Assembly: GCF_001463885.1 (NCBI RefSeq)
Contig: NZ_BBWQ01000002.1
Span: 62,001 to 126,000 of the forward strand
DNA from: Aureimonas altamirensis
GTDB taxonomy: Bacteria > Pseudomonadota > Alphaproteobacteria > Rhizobiales > Rhizobiaceae
Length of the DNA stretch: 64,000 nucleotides
Reading direction: 5' to 3'
Made by a program: the position numbers and the translations under genes. The notes under the pieces are model-generated. The model did not search any database. It saw nothing but the letters and a program-made list of their open reading frames with translations, and had not been told where the DNA came from. Shown here piece after piece: positions 8,556-16,570 of this stretch. The stretch's first letter is position 1; the number at the start of each line of letters is the position of its first letter.

Positions 8556-8906
8556 TCAAGCTTGCTGGTCGAGGAAGCGGTACTGGCGGGCCATCTGCGA
8601 CGAGCGGGTACGCCAGCGACCTGTGGCGGCGAGCAGGAACAGAACGACGTAGTCGATCGCCGCATAGTGCAGCGCGATCGGCAGCGTTTCGAACGGAAGG
8701 AAGAACGTTCCGTGGAACAGGCTGAAGTGGATGAAGCGGACGGCGATCGTCAGCAACAGGACATAGAAGGCCATGAGCCCCCACCCGCTCCAGGTGAGGG
8801 CGGTAGACCGGCCGATCATGTAGGCCATGCCGCCGCCGATGATCGCGGTCACCAGCAGGAATTCGAAAAGGGTGACTTCCCAGAGAAGCGTCATTTCCGG
8901 CTGCAT
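8556..8906 (-). CDS. DUF6867-like small membrane protein of the liv operon
   Basis: A 116-residue protein with about three membrane segments: one near residues 10-30, one near 38-58 (GWGLMAFYVLLLTIAVRFIHF), and one near 78-96 (AAIDYVVLFLLAAT). It ends in a basic, polar tail (RWRTRSSQMARQYRFLDQQ). From memory it resembles the conserved alphaproteobacterial family DUF6867 that recurs next to livF; I could not search to confirm. Its ATG overlaps the livF stop region by one base, so it is translated as part of the operon. Function is unknown; an accessory or stabilising role for the transporter is inference from position only. Confidence 0.75.
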   Translation of the reverse strand: MQPEMTLLWEVTLFEFLLVTAIIGGGMAYMIGRSTALTWSGWGLMAFYVLLLTIAVRFIHFSLFHGTFFLPFETLPIALHYAAIDYVVLFLLAATGRWRTRSSQMARQYRFLDQQA

Positions 8907-9657
8907 CAGTGCCTCCCGCCTTCGAGATAGGCGCTGCGGATTTCTTCACGCGCCAGGAGTTCGCGTCCGGTGCCGGACATCGTTATCGAACCGTTGACCA
9001 TCACGTAGCCGCGATGCGCCAGGCGCAGGGCATGGAAGGCGTTTTGCTCGACCAGGAAAACGGTCAGGCCCTCGTCTCGATTCAACTGGCGGATCGCTTC
9101 GAAAATCTGCTTCACGATGATCGGCGCCAGACCCAGCGACGGTTCGTCCAGAAGCAGAAGCTTGGGACGGCTCATCAGGGCGCGGGCGATGGCAAGCATC
9201 TGCTGCTCGCCGCCCGACAAAGTTCCGGCCCGCTGCTCGATACGCTCCTTCAACCTCGGGAAGAGGGTGAAGATGCGTTGCAGATCCTCGTCGAAGTGAT
9301 CCTGCCCGATCAGGGTGGTGCCCATCTGCAGGTTTTCCATCACCGTCATGCGGCCGAAGATGCGGCGGCCTTCCGGAGACTGGGCAATCTGACGCTTCAT
9401 GATGTCGTGCGTCGGCAGATGGGTGATGTCTTCGCCGCGATAGACGATCTGCCCGGAACGGGCGCGCGGGTTGCCGCACACCGTCATCATGAGGGTGGAT
9501 TTGCCGGCGCCATTGGCGCCGATAAGCGTGACGATCTCGCCCTCGTGGACGTCCACGTCGACGCCCCGGAGCGCCTGGATCTTGCCGTAGAACGTCTCGA
9601 CCCCGCGAATGGACAGAAGCGGCGCTGCGGCCGCCGCGGCGTTGGGATTGACGGCGC

Positions 9658-9661
<4 letters not shown>
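8906..9661 (-). CDS. livF: Branched-chain amino-acid ABC transporter ATPase LivF
   Basis: A 251-residue ABC ATPase with Walker A GANGAGKSTLMM, signature LSGGEQQMLAIARAL, and Walker B KLLLLDEPSLGLAP. The segment FLVEQNAFHALRLAHRGYVM is characteristic of LivF. It pairs with LivG as the cytoplasmic motor. The ATG overlaps the livG stop by four bases. A 14-residue alanine-rich N-terminal extension precedes the domain. Confidence 0.93.
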
Positions 9662-10659
<998 letters not shown>

Positions 10660-10661
10660 GG

Positions 10662-12116
10662 TCAGTGCCCTTCGCCCTGGGCCACCATGTCGGCGCCGAT
10701 CTTTTTCTTTTCCTTGTAGACCGCCGATGGCGACCGTGACGACACCAGGCCGCGCGGCTTCCAGACCATGATACCAACCATGGCGACGCCGAAGATCAGC
10801 ATGCGATACTCGGTCGGGTCGAAATTGGCGCCGAACACGGCCTGCAGAACCGTCAGGTTACGCAGGAGTTCGATGCCGCCGATCATGACGATCGAGGCGA
10901 TCACCACGCCGATCTGCGAGCCCAGCCCACCCAGAACCACGATGGCGAGGATGATCGCCGATTCCAGGAAGGTGAAGCTTTCCGGCGAGATGAAGCCCTG
11001 CCGGGTGGCGAAGAACGAGCCGGCGAAGCCGCCGAACATCGCGCCGGTGGCGAAGGCCGTCAGCTTGACGTTGGTGGTGTTGATGCCCAGCGCGCGGCAG
11101 GCGATCTCGTCCTCGCGCAGCGCTTCCCAGGCCCGGCCGATGGGCAGCTTGCGCAACCGCATGGTGACGAAGTTCGTCAGGAGGGCGAGAGCCAGGATGA
11201 TATAATAGAGGTAGATGAAGCGATGGAGCGTCGAAGGCTCCAGCCCGAAATAGTCCGCGAAGGAGCCTTCGCCCCGCCCGAACTCCAGCCCGAAGAATGT
11301 CGGACGCGGAATGCCCAGAAGGCCGTTCGGACCGCCGGTGAACTCGCCCCAGTTCAACAGAACGACGCGGATGATTTCGCCGAAGGCAAGGGTTACGATG
11401 GCAAGGTAGTCGCCCCGCAGGCGCAGCACCGGAAAGCCCAGCATCACGCCCCACATGGCGGCGAAAAGGCCGGCCATCGGCAGGCAGACCCAGAAGCCCA
11501 GGTCGAAGTTGATGGCGAGCAGCGCGAACGAATAGGCGCCGACCGCATAGAAGGCGACATAGCCGAGGTCGAGAAGACCGGCCAGGCCGACCACGATGTT
11601 GAGGCCCCATCCAAGCATCACATAGGTGACGATCAGGATGGCCAGGTCGATCATGTAGCGTTCGCGCCCCGGCAGTACGTAGCCGATGACGAAGGGGAAC
11701 GTCAGGGCCAGCAGGAACAGCACCGCCGCCAGCACCTTGCCGAAGCGGCTTCCGACGCCCGATAGCGCCTTGCCGCCGCCGAAACGCTCCTTGAGGGGCT
11801 TTTCGGCCTGGAAGAGGGTCAGGCTGAGGATGAACCGGATGGCGAAGGCAAGGCCGATGCCGATCAGCCACATGTCCCAGCGATACGACAGGACGAGCCC
11901 GCCGGGCGCGATATCCGTGCGCAGCAGCAGGAAGAACACGCCGAGGCCCGCCACGACGGCGGCCGTGATGACCGATTCCTTCAATGCCGTCGCGATCTTG
12001 CTGCGCTTGACGGGCTGGGTTGAAAAGGGCGGCTCGCCGCGCATTGCGGCGGCGCGCTGCTCGTTGGTGATCTCAGCCGCTTCCGGGCTGACGTCGACGG
12101 GTGTGGTACGGGACAT
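10662..12116 (-). CDS. livM: Branched-chain amino-acid ABC transporter permease LivM
   Basis: A 484-residue permease. The core from about residue 135 carries the LivM signature (NIVVGLAGLLDLGYVAFYAV) and the EAA-like coupling loop RLRKLPIGRAWEALREDE. Compared with enteric LivM it has a longer hydrophilic N-terminus (about 50 residues, with a phospho-target-like Ser/Thr/Pro composition but no domain) and two extra N-terminal membrane segments, plus a basic C-terminal tail (YKEKKKIG). It forms the channel with LivH, five bases away. Confidence 0.93.
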   Translation of the reverse strand: MSRTTPVDVSPEAAEITNEQRAAAMRGEPPFSTQPVKRSKIATALKESVITAAVVAGLGVFFLLLRTDIAPGGLVLSYRWDMWLIGIGLAFAIRFILSLTLFQAEKPLKERFGGGKALSGVGSRFGKVLAAVLFLLALTFPFVIGYVLPGRERYMIDLAILIVTYVMLGWGLNIVVGLAGLLDLGYVAFYAVGAYSFALLAINFDLGFWVCLPMAGLFAAMWGVMLGFPVLRLRGDYLAIVTLAFGEIIRVVLLNWGEFTGGPNGLLGIPRPTFFGLEFGRGEGSFADYFGLEPSTLHRFIYLYYIILALALLTNFVTMRLRKLPIGRAWEALREDEIACRALGINTTNVKLTAFATGAMFGGFAGSFFATRQGFISPESFTFLESAIILAIVVLGGLGSQIGVVIASIVMIGGIELLRNLTVLQAVFGANFDPTEYRMLIFGVAMVGIMVWKPRGLVSSRSPSAVYKEKKKIGADMVAQGEGH

Positions 12117-12121
12117 GACGG

Positions 12122-13024
12122 TCAGACCTTCTCGACGGCGGGGCGGCCAAGCAGGCCCGAGGGCAGGAAGATCAGCACGATCGCCAGGATGGAGAAGGCG
12201 GCGACGTCCTTGTACTCGACGGAGAAGTAACCCGACCAGAATGTCTCTATCAGGCCGATCAGCAAGCCGCCCAGCATTGCGCCGGGAAGCGACCCGATAC
12301 CGCCGAGAACCGCTGCCGTGAACGCCTTAACGCCGGCCAGGAAGCCGATGTAGAAATCGATGACGCCGTAATAGAGCAGGTACATCAGGCCGGCGACCGA
12401 GGCGAGCGCCGCGCCCATGATGAAGGTGAGCGAGATCGTACGGTCTACGTTGACGCCGAGCAGCGAGGCCATCTTGGCATCCTGCTCGCAGGCGCGCTGC
12501 TGGCGGCCCAGCGAGGTGCGGGAGATGATGAGCGAGAAGACCGTCATCAGCACCAGCGTCAGCACGATGATGGTGATCTGCATGTAGGAGATCTGCACGC
12601 CCGGCATGAGCTGGATGCTGCCCTGGATCTGCGGCGGCAGCGGCTTGACGCGCGCGCCCTGCGTCACCTGGACGAAGTTCTGCAGAAAGATCGACATGCC
12701 GATGGCGGTGATGAGCGGCGCCAGGCGGAACGAGCCGCGTAGCGGACGATAGGCGATGCGTTCGATGGTCCAGCCCCAGAGCGAGGTGAACAACATCGCC
12801 ACGATGACGATCAGCAGCAGGATGAGCGGCAGGAACGTCAGCCCGAAAGATATGAGGATGAGAAATGTCGTAAGCGCGATGAATGAGCCGATCATGAACA
12901 CTTCGCCGTGGGCGAAATTGATCATGCCGATAATACCGTACACCATCGTGTATCCGATGGCGATCAAACCGTAGATCGACCCGAGGGTGATCCCGTTGAT
13001 CAATTGTTGCAGGAAGTATTCCAT
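12122..13024 (-). CDS. livH: Branched-chain amino-acid ABC transporter permease LivH
   Basis: A 300-residue permease with about eight membrane segments. The N-terminus MEYFLQQLINGITLGSIYGL and MINFAHGEVFMIGSF are diagnostic for LivH. I chose the ATG at 13024; the frame extends to 13051 but that part lies in a leader hairpin. The Shine-Dalgarno AGGGGGA sits directly after the hairpin. It is the first gene of livH-livM-livG-livF-DUF6867. Confidence 0.93.
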   Translation of the reverse strand: MEYFLQQLINGITLGSIYGLIAIGYTMVYGIIGMINFAHGEVFMIGSFIALTTFLILISFGLTFLPLILLLIVIVAMLFTSLWGWTIERIAYRPLRGSFRLAPLITAIGMSIFLQNFVQVTQGARVKPLPPQIQGSIQLMPGVQISYMQITIIVLTLVLMTVFSLIISRTSLGRQQRACEQDAKMASLLGVNVDRTISLTFIMGAALASVAGLMYLLYYGVIDFYIGFLAGVKAFTAAVLGGIGSLPGAMLGGLLIGLIETFWSGYFSVEYKDVAAFSILAIVLIFLPSGLLGRPAVEKV

Positions 13025-13042
13025 ATTGTTGTTAGTCCCCCT

Positions 13043-13059
13043 CGGGCGCATCGCGCCCG
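13043..13059 (-). promoter_or_regulatory. Leader hairpin abutting the livH ribosome binding site
   Basis: On the minus strand CGGGCGC-GAT-GCGCCCG forms a 7-bp, three-base-loop hairpin. The next bases are AGGGGGA, the livH Shine-Dalgarno. A stem ending exactly at the ribosome site could influence initiation, or simply protect the messenger end. Regulation is inferred from position only. Confidence 0.4.
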
Positions 13060-13192
13060 CTTCCCGGTTGGCTACAGCATCCCATCCGCCTCAAAAAAAG
13101 GCACGATTGAAGTAGCATCATTTTTTATGGGGATGATCAACTGGATTTATGGACTTTGCAATATCATCTAAAGTTTAAAATAGGCTGCGTTG

Positions 13193-13218
13193 AAAATTGA
13201 GTTGAAAACTCCAATTTT
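13193..13218. promoter_or_regulatory. AT-rich inverted repeat between livH and rirA
   Basis: AAAATTGAGTT (13193-13203) and AACTCCAATTTT (13207-13218) are complementary apart from one bulged base, with a GAA spacer. The repeat lies in the only AT-rich stretch of this part of the window (about 13080-13270), between divergent operons. It could be an operator for either side. No known consensus was recognised. Confidence 0.35.
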
Positions 13219-13253
13219 ATAGTCCGGTATGGTTTAGCGGCCTTTCATTAAGA

Positions 13254-13268
13254 TTGGAATTGTTCTAA
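13254..13268 (+). promoter_or_regulatory. Candidate Irr-binding iron control element (ICE) before rirA
   Basis: The 15 bases TTGGAATTGTTCTAA match the rhizobial ICE core TTAGAATNATTCTAA at all but two defined positions, and read as a near-palindrome TTGGAAT-T-GTTCTAA. The site lies 45 bases upstream of the rirA ATG, where a bound repressor would block transcription. Irr control of rirA is known in Agrobacterium, so the position is sensible. The match is by eye. Confidence 0.5.
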
Positions 13269-13313
13269 CAGTGTGGAGCGACCCTTACGCCGCCCCGCTT
13301 TCGGAGGAAACCG

Positions 13314-13796
13314 ATGCGCCTCACGCGTCAGACGAACTATGCGATCCGGATGCTGATGTACTGCGCCGCCAACCCTGGAAAGTTGAGCCGGGTGGGTGAA
13401 ATCGCCGCGGCATACTCCGTCTCCGAGCTCTTCCTGTTCAAGATCCTTCAGCCGCTGGTGGTGGCCGGCTTCGTCGAGACGATTCGCGGCCGTAATGGCG
13501 GCATACGTCTGGCGCGCCCCGCATCGGAAATCTCGCTCAAGGCCGTGGTCGTGGTGACCGAAGAAAGCTTTTCGCTTGCCGAATGCTTCGAGACCGGCGC
13601 TGTCGATTGTCCGCTGGTGGATAGCTGCGCGCTCAACTCCGCGCTCCGCGAGGCGTTGAACGCCTTTCTCGGGGCGCTCGACAAGCACTCGATCGAGACG
13701 CTGGTGGGCGACAAGGGCGCCATCCGCCACCGCCTCGGCATCACCGATCTTCCGCCTGCCGTGCGGCGGACAAACGCGGCCGCTCTGGCCGGTTGA
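13314..13796 (+). CDS. rirA: Rrf2-family iron-responsive regulator RirA
   Basis: A 160-residue Rrf2 protein. The winged helix covers about residues 1-65 (MRLTRQTNYAIRMLMYCAAN; VSELFLFKILQPL; TIRGRNGGIRLARPA). Three cysteines at positions 91, 99 and 105 (AECFETGAVDCPLVDSCAL) match the iron-sulfur cluster ligands of rhizobial RirA, which represses iron uptake genes when iron is plentiful. The C-terminus from about 150 is divergent. Shine-Dalgarno GGAGGAAACCG precedes the ATG. A candidate Irr box lies just upstream. The divergent neighbour is the liv operon; no iron uptake gene is adjacent. Confidence 0.92.
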   Translation: MRLTRQTNYAIRMLMYCAANPGKLSRVGEIAAAYSVSELFLFKILQPLVVAGFVETIRGRNGGIRLARPASEISLKAVVVVTEESFSLAECFETGAVDCPLVDSCALNSALREALNAFLGALDKHSIETLVGDKGAIRHRLGITDLPPAVRRTNAAALAG

Positions 13797-13840
13797 AGCC
13801 GGTGCCCGAAGGACGGTCGTAAAACTTCTACCAAAGGTGG

Positions 13841-14836
13841 ATGCAGCCCTTAACCCGAAGTGGTCGAGGGCTTCTTGATGCCACAATGCCGCGAATGCGA
13901 AACTTCGTCCGGTTCCGAGGCCTTCCGGCCATCGGCCTTTCCGGAGATGTGATCGTGGACCGCTGCCAGATCCTGGGCGTCACCATCGCGAACGAAACGA
14001 TCGAGGCCGCCTTCCAGCGGATCGCCGCCCTGATCGACGGTGAGGGCCCACGCTCGCTCTATTTCGTCAACGCGCACACGCTCAACAATGCCTGCGAGGA
14101 CTCGGCCTACCGGGCGATTCTCAACCGCGCCGATGTCGTCTACGGTGATGGCACCGGCGTTCGCTGGGCCGCGCGTGGTCGCGGCGTGACGCTTCTGGAC
14201 AACGTCAACGGCACCGATCTCGTCCCGATGCTGCTTAGCCGCGGCAGCGGCATACGATGCTACCTCGTGGGCAGTGCGCCCGAGCGCATCGAGACCATTC
14301 GTGCCAACGCGCAGACCATGTTTCCCGGGGTCGACTTCGTCGGCGCGCATCACGGCTATATCGACGCGGCCGCCAGTGAGGCCGTCCTGGCCGACATCCG
14401 CCGTTGCGGAGCCAATCTCGTGCTGGTGGGCATGGGCAACCCGTTGCAGGAAAAGTGGATCGACAGGCACCGCGCGGCCCTTCCGTCGGCCTTGACGGTG
14501 GCGGTCGGGGGGCTGTTCGAATATTGGGGCGGCGGCTTGGTCCGTGCACCGCGCTGGATGCGCAGCTCCGGCATCGAATGGGTGCATCTGATGCTCCGGC
14601 AGCCCTGGAAGGCGCGCCGCTATCTGATCGGCAACCCGGTTTTTATGTATCGCATGTTCCGGACCGCAGCGGCAGAGCGGCGCGTCGGAGCCGTCTTCGA
14701 GAGGGGCGCCTCATGCCAGGCCACAGCATTGCAACCAGCCGATGGATCGCCAAAAAGGGCGCCCGAGGCCTCGTCGGTGGACTTGGCCGCGTCGTGCCTT
14801 CCCGGCGAGTCGCCGGAGTTGAAATCCGCGTCCTGA
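13841..14836 (+). CDS. WecG/TagA/CpsF-family glycosyltransferase
   Basis: The conserved GT26 core runs from about residue 42 (CQILGVTIANETIE) to 270 and includes YFVNAHTLNNACED, ADVVYGDGTGVRWAA, LVGMGNPLQEKWID and GGLFEYWGGGLVRAPRWMR. Family members transfer ManNAcA or ManNAc-type sugars from a nucleotide donor to an undecaprenyl-linked acceptor during surface polysaccharide synthesis. The start is uncertain: ATGs at 13841, 13886 and 13895 are in frame, and the last two would drop a non-conserved head. The last 40 residues are low-complexity and overlap the next gene by 124 bases. Confidence 0.85.
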   Translation: MQPLTRSGRGLLDATMPRMRNFVRFRGLPAIGLSGDVIVDRCQILGVTIANETIEAAFQRIAALIDGEGPRSLYFVNAHTLNNACEDSAYRAILNRADVVYGDGTGVRWAARGRGVTLLDNVNGTDLVPMLLSRGSGIRCYLVGSAPERIETIRANAQTMFPGVDFVGAHHGYIDAAASEAVLADIRRCGANLVLVGMGNPLQEKWIDRHRAALPSALTVAVGGLFEYWGGGLVRAPRWMRSSGIEWVHLMLRQPWKARRYLIGNPVFMYRMFRTAAAERRVGAVFERGASCQATALQPADGSPKRAPEASSVDLAASCLPGESPELKSAS

Positions 14837-15573
14837 CCTATCATCGCTTCGGCGAGGACCATCATTCGCCCTTCACGGTCTCGGCTGCCCAGTTCGACCG
14901 CGAGATGGGGTATCTGGCCAGCACCGGCAAAGCCGTTTCGCTGGCCGATGTCGAAGCATTCGTTGCCGGAAGGAAAGCCTTGCCCGACGGCTCGGTTCTC
15001 GTGACGTTCGACGATGGCGATCCGTCGGTACGCACCGTGGCCATGCCGATCCTGCAGAAGCATCGAGTGCCGTCGGTGGCCTATATCCTTGCCGGCCGCC
15101 CGTCCGGCTTCGAGCTGATGAGCTTCGACGAAGTGCGTCAGGTGCAGGATGGCGGCATCACCATTGGCTCGCATTCGATTTCGCACCGCTCGCTCGGCGG
15201 GCTGCCTCGCCACGAGGCGCTGGCCGAACTGAAGGATTCGCGTCGGCGCCTGGAAGACGAGATGGGCCGCGAGATCCGCTCCTTCGCCTATCCGTTCGGC
15301 ACCAGAAACGACATGACGCCCGACGTCATCGCCTGCGCCGAGGAGGCGGGTTACACCTTGGCATTCTCCAGCCTGCACGGGCCGGTGGTGGCCGGAGCCA
15401 CGCGACGCGAGGCGCTGACGCTGCCGCGCGTGAAGGTGGAGTCCGGCGATCCGGCCTGGCTGTTTCCCGCTTTGTGTGCGGGCGCAATGGACCGCTGGCG
15501 CATCGTCGACAATCGCCTGTCGGGCATGCAGAAGCCCGCCGAGTCGCAGGTCGTCACCTCGGCCGCCGCCTGA
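14713..15573 (+). CDS. Polysaccharide deacetylase family protein (NodB domain)
   Basis: A 286-residue carbohydrate esterase 4 protein. The NodB motifs are TFDDGDPSV (motif 1, catalytic Asp pair), GSHSISHRSL (motif 2, His metal ligands) and RSFAYPFG (motif 3). There is no obvious signal peptide; residues 1-35 are basic and Gly/Arg rich. The ATG at 14713 has GAGGGGCG upstream, and lies 124 bases inside the 3' end of the glycosyltransferase gene in another frame; an internal GTG nearer the domain is an alternative. The pair probably builds and trims an exopolysaccharide. It is convergent with the LysR gene. Confidence 0.85.
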   Translation: MPGHSIATSRWIAKKGARGLVGGLGRVVPSRRVAGVEIRVLTYHRFGEDHHSPFTVSAAQFDREMGYLASTGKAVSLADVEAFVAGRKALPDGSVLVTFDDGDPSVRTVAMPILQKHRVPSVAYILAGRPSGFELMSFDEVRQVQDGGITIGSHSISHRSLGGLPRHEALAELKDSRRRLEDEMGREIRSFAYPFGTRNDMTPDVIACAEEAGYTLAFSSLHGPVVAGATRREALTLPRVKVESGDPAWLFPALCAGAMDRWRIVDNRLSGMQKPAESQVVTSAAA

Positions 15574-15582
15574 CAAGCCGCG

Positions 15583-16464
15583 TCAGGCGAAGACCGCCCT
15601 TTCATCGTTGACGAGATCGCGGATGCCGTCGGCCACATGGCGGACGGCGGCGGGGTTGGCGGTGCTCTGGTGCGTCACCAGCCAATAGGTTCGGGCGATC
15701 GCGATCTCCGGCAGCAGCCGCTGCAGATCGGCCCTGCCGCGCGCCATGAAATGGTGCAGGATGCCGATGCCGCCGCCGGCCGCGACGGCCTCGACCTGGC
15801 CGACGGCGGATGAAATCTCGTAATCGGCCTGCCAGCGCAGGCCGGCATCCTCGGCATAGTGCAGCGACCGGCTGTAGACGAGGTCGTCGACATGGCCGAT
15901 CAGCCGATGCCGCGCCAGTGCCTCGGCATCCTTCGGTTCTCCGTGGGAAGCCAGATAGCCCCGCGCGGCGTAGAGGCCGAGGCCATAGGTGACGAGCTTT
16001 CGGGACACCAGCCGCCCCTGGTCGGGCTTTTCCACCGTGATCGCCAGATCGGCTTCGCGCCGCGATAGGGAAAAGGCACGCGCCACCGGCACGAGTTGCA
16101 GGGTCAGGCGCGGCTGTCCATCCAGCAGCCGCCACAGCCGCGGCGCCAGGAAGGCCGTGCCGAACCCGTCCGGCGCGCCGATACGCACCGTCCCCGTCAA
16201 TTGGCCGCCGGCGCTGCGTGCGCTGGCCTCGGCAGCCAGCAACTCGGCCTCGACGCGCTCCGCGCGCGGCAGCAGAGCGGTGCCGGCAGCCGTCAACTCG
16301 CAGCCGCCGGACCGGCGCAGGAAGAGACGTTCTCCGAGCGTCAGCTCAAGACGGTCGAGACGCCGCGCAACGGTTGCGTGGTTGAGGGCAAGCCGGCGCG
16401 CCGCACCCAGGATCTGCCCGTCGCGGGCAATGGCGAGAAATATCTTCAGGTCGTCCCAGTCCAT
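15583..16464 (-). CDS. LysR-family transcriptional regulator
   Basis: A 293-residue regulator. The N-terminal winged helix starts MDWDDLKIFLAIARDGQILG and includes ALNHATVARRLDRLE; a LysR substrate-binding domain fills the rest (about 90-290). The MDWDDLR-type opening belongs to a LysR group that often sits divergently from a dehydrogenase gene. The start of mmsA is 106 bases away on the other strand, and the intergenic space holds a perfect GTGAC-N11-GTCAC repeat, so it likely controls mmsA and itself. The inducer is unknown; a valine or inositol breakdown product is the simplest guess. Confidence 0.85.
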   Translation of the reverse strand: MDWDDLKIFLAIARDGQILGAARRLALNHATVARRLDRLELTLGERLFLRRSGGCELTAAGTALLPRAERVEAELLAAEASARSAGGQLTGTVRIGAPDGFGTAFLAPRLWRLLDGQPRLTLQLVPVARAFSLSRREADLAITVEKPDQGRLVSRKLVTYGLGLYAARGYLASHGEPKDAEALARHRLIGHVDDLVYSRSLHYAEDAGLRWQADYEISSAVGQVEAVAAGGGIGILHHFMARGRADLQRLLPEIAIARTYWLVTHQSTANPAAVRHVADGIRDLVNDERAVFA

Positions 16465-16504
16465 GGCGGTCGACTATAGTTTCCGCACAACGGTTCTGCG
16501 AGTG

Positions 16505-16525
16505 GTGACATTGAAATAAAGTCAC
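16505..16525. promoter_or_regulatory. LysR-type operator candidate (GTGAC-N11-GTCAC)
   Basis: GTGAC at 16505-16509 and GTCAC at 16521-16525 form a perfect 5-bp inverted repeat separated by 11 bases, a variant of the T-N11-A box bound by LysR regulators. It lies 45 bases before mmsA and 40 bases before the LysR start, in their shared intergenic region. Confidence 0.5.
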
Positions 16526-16570
16526 AAGCCGATAGGCTGCGCGGCAACAGGAACGGAGGAGTTTTCCCTC

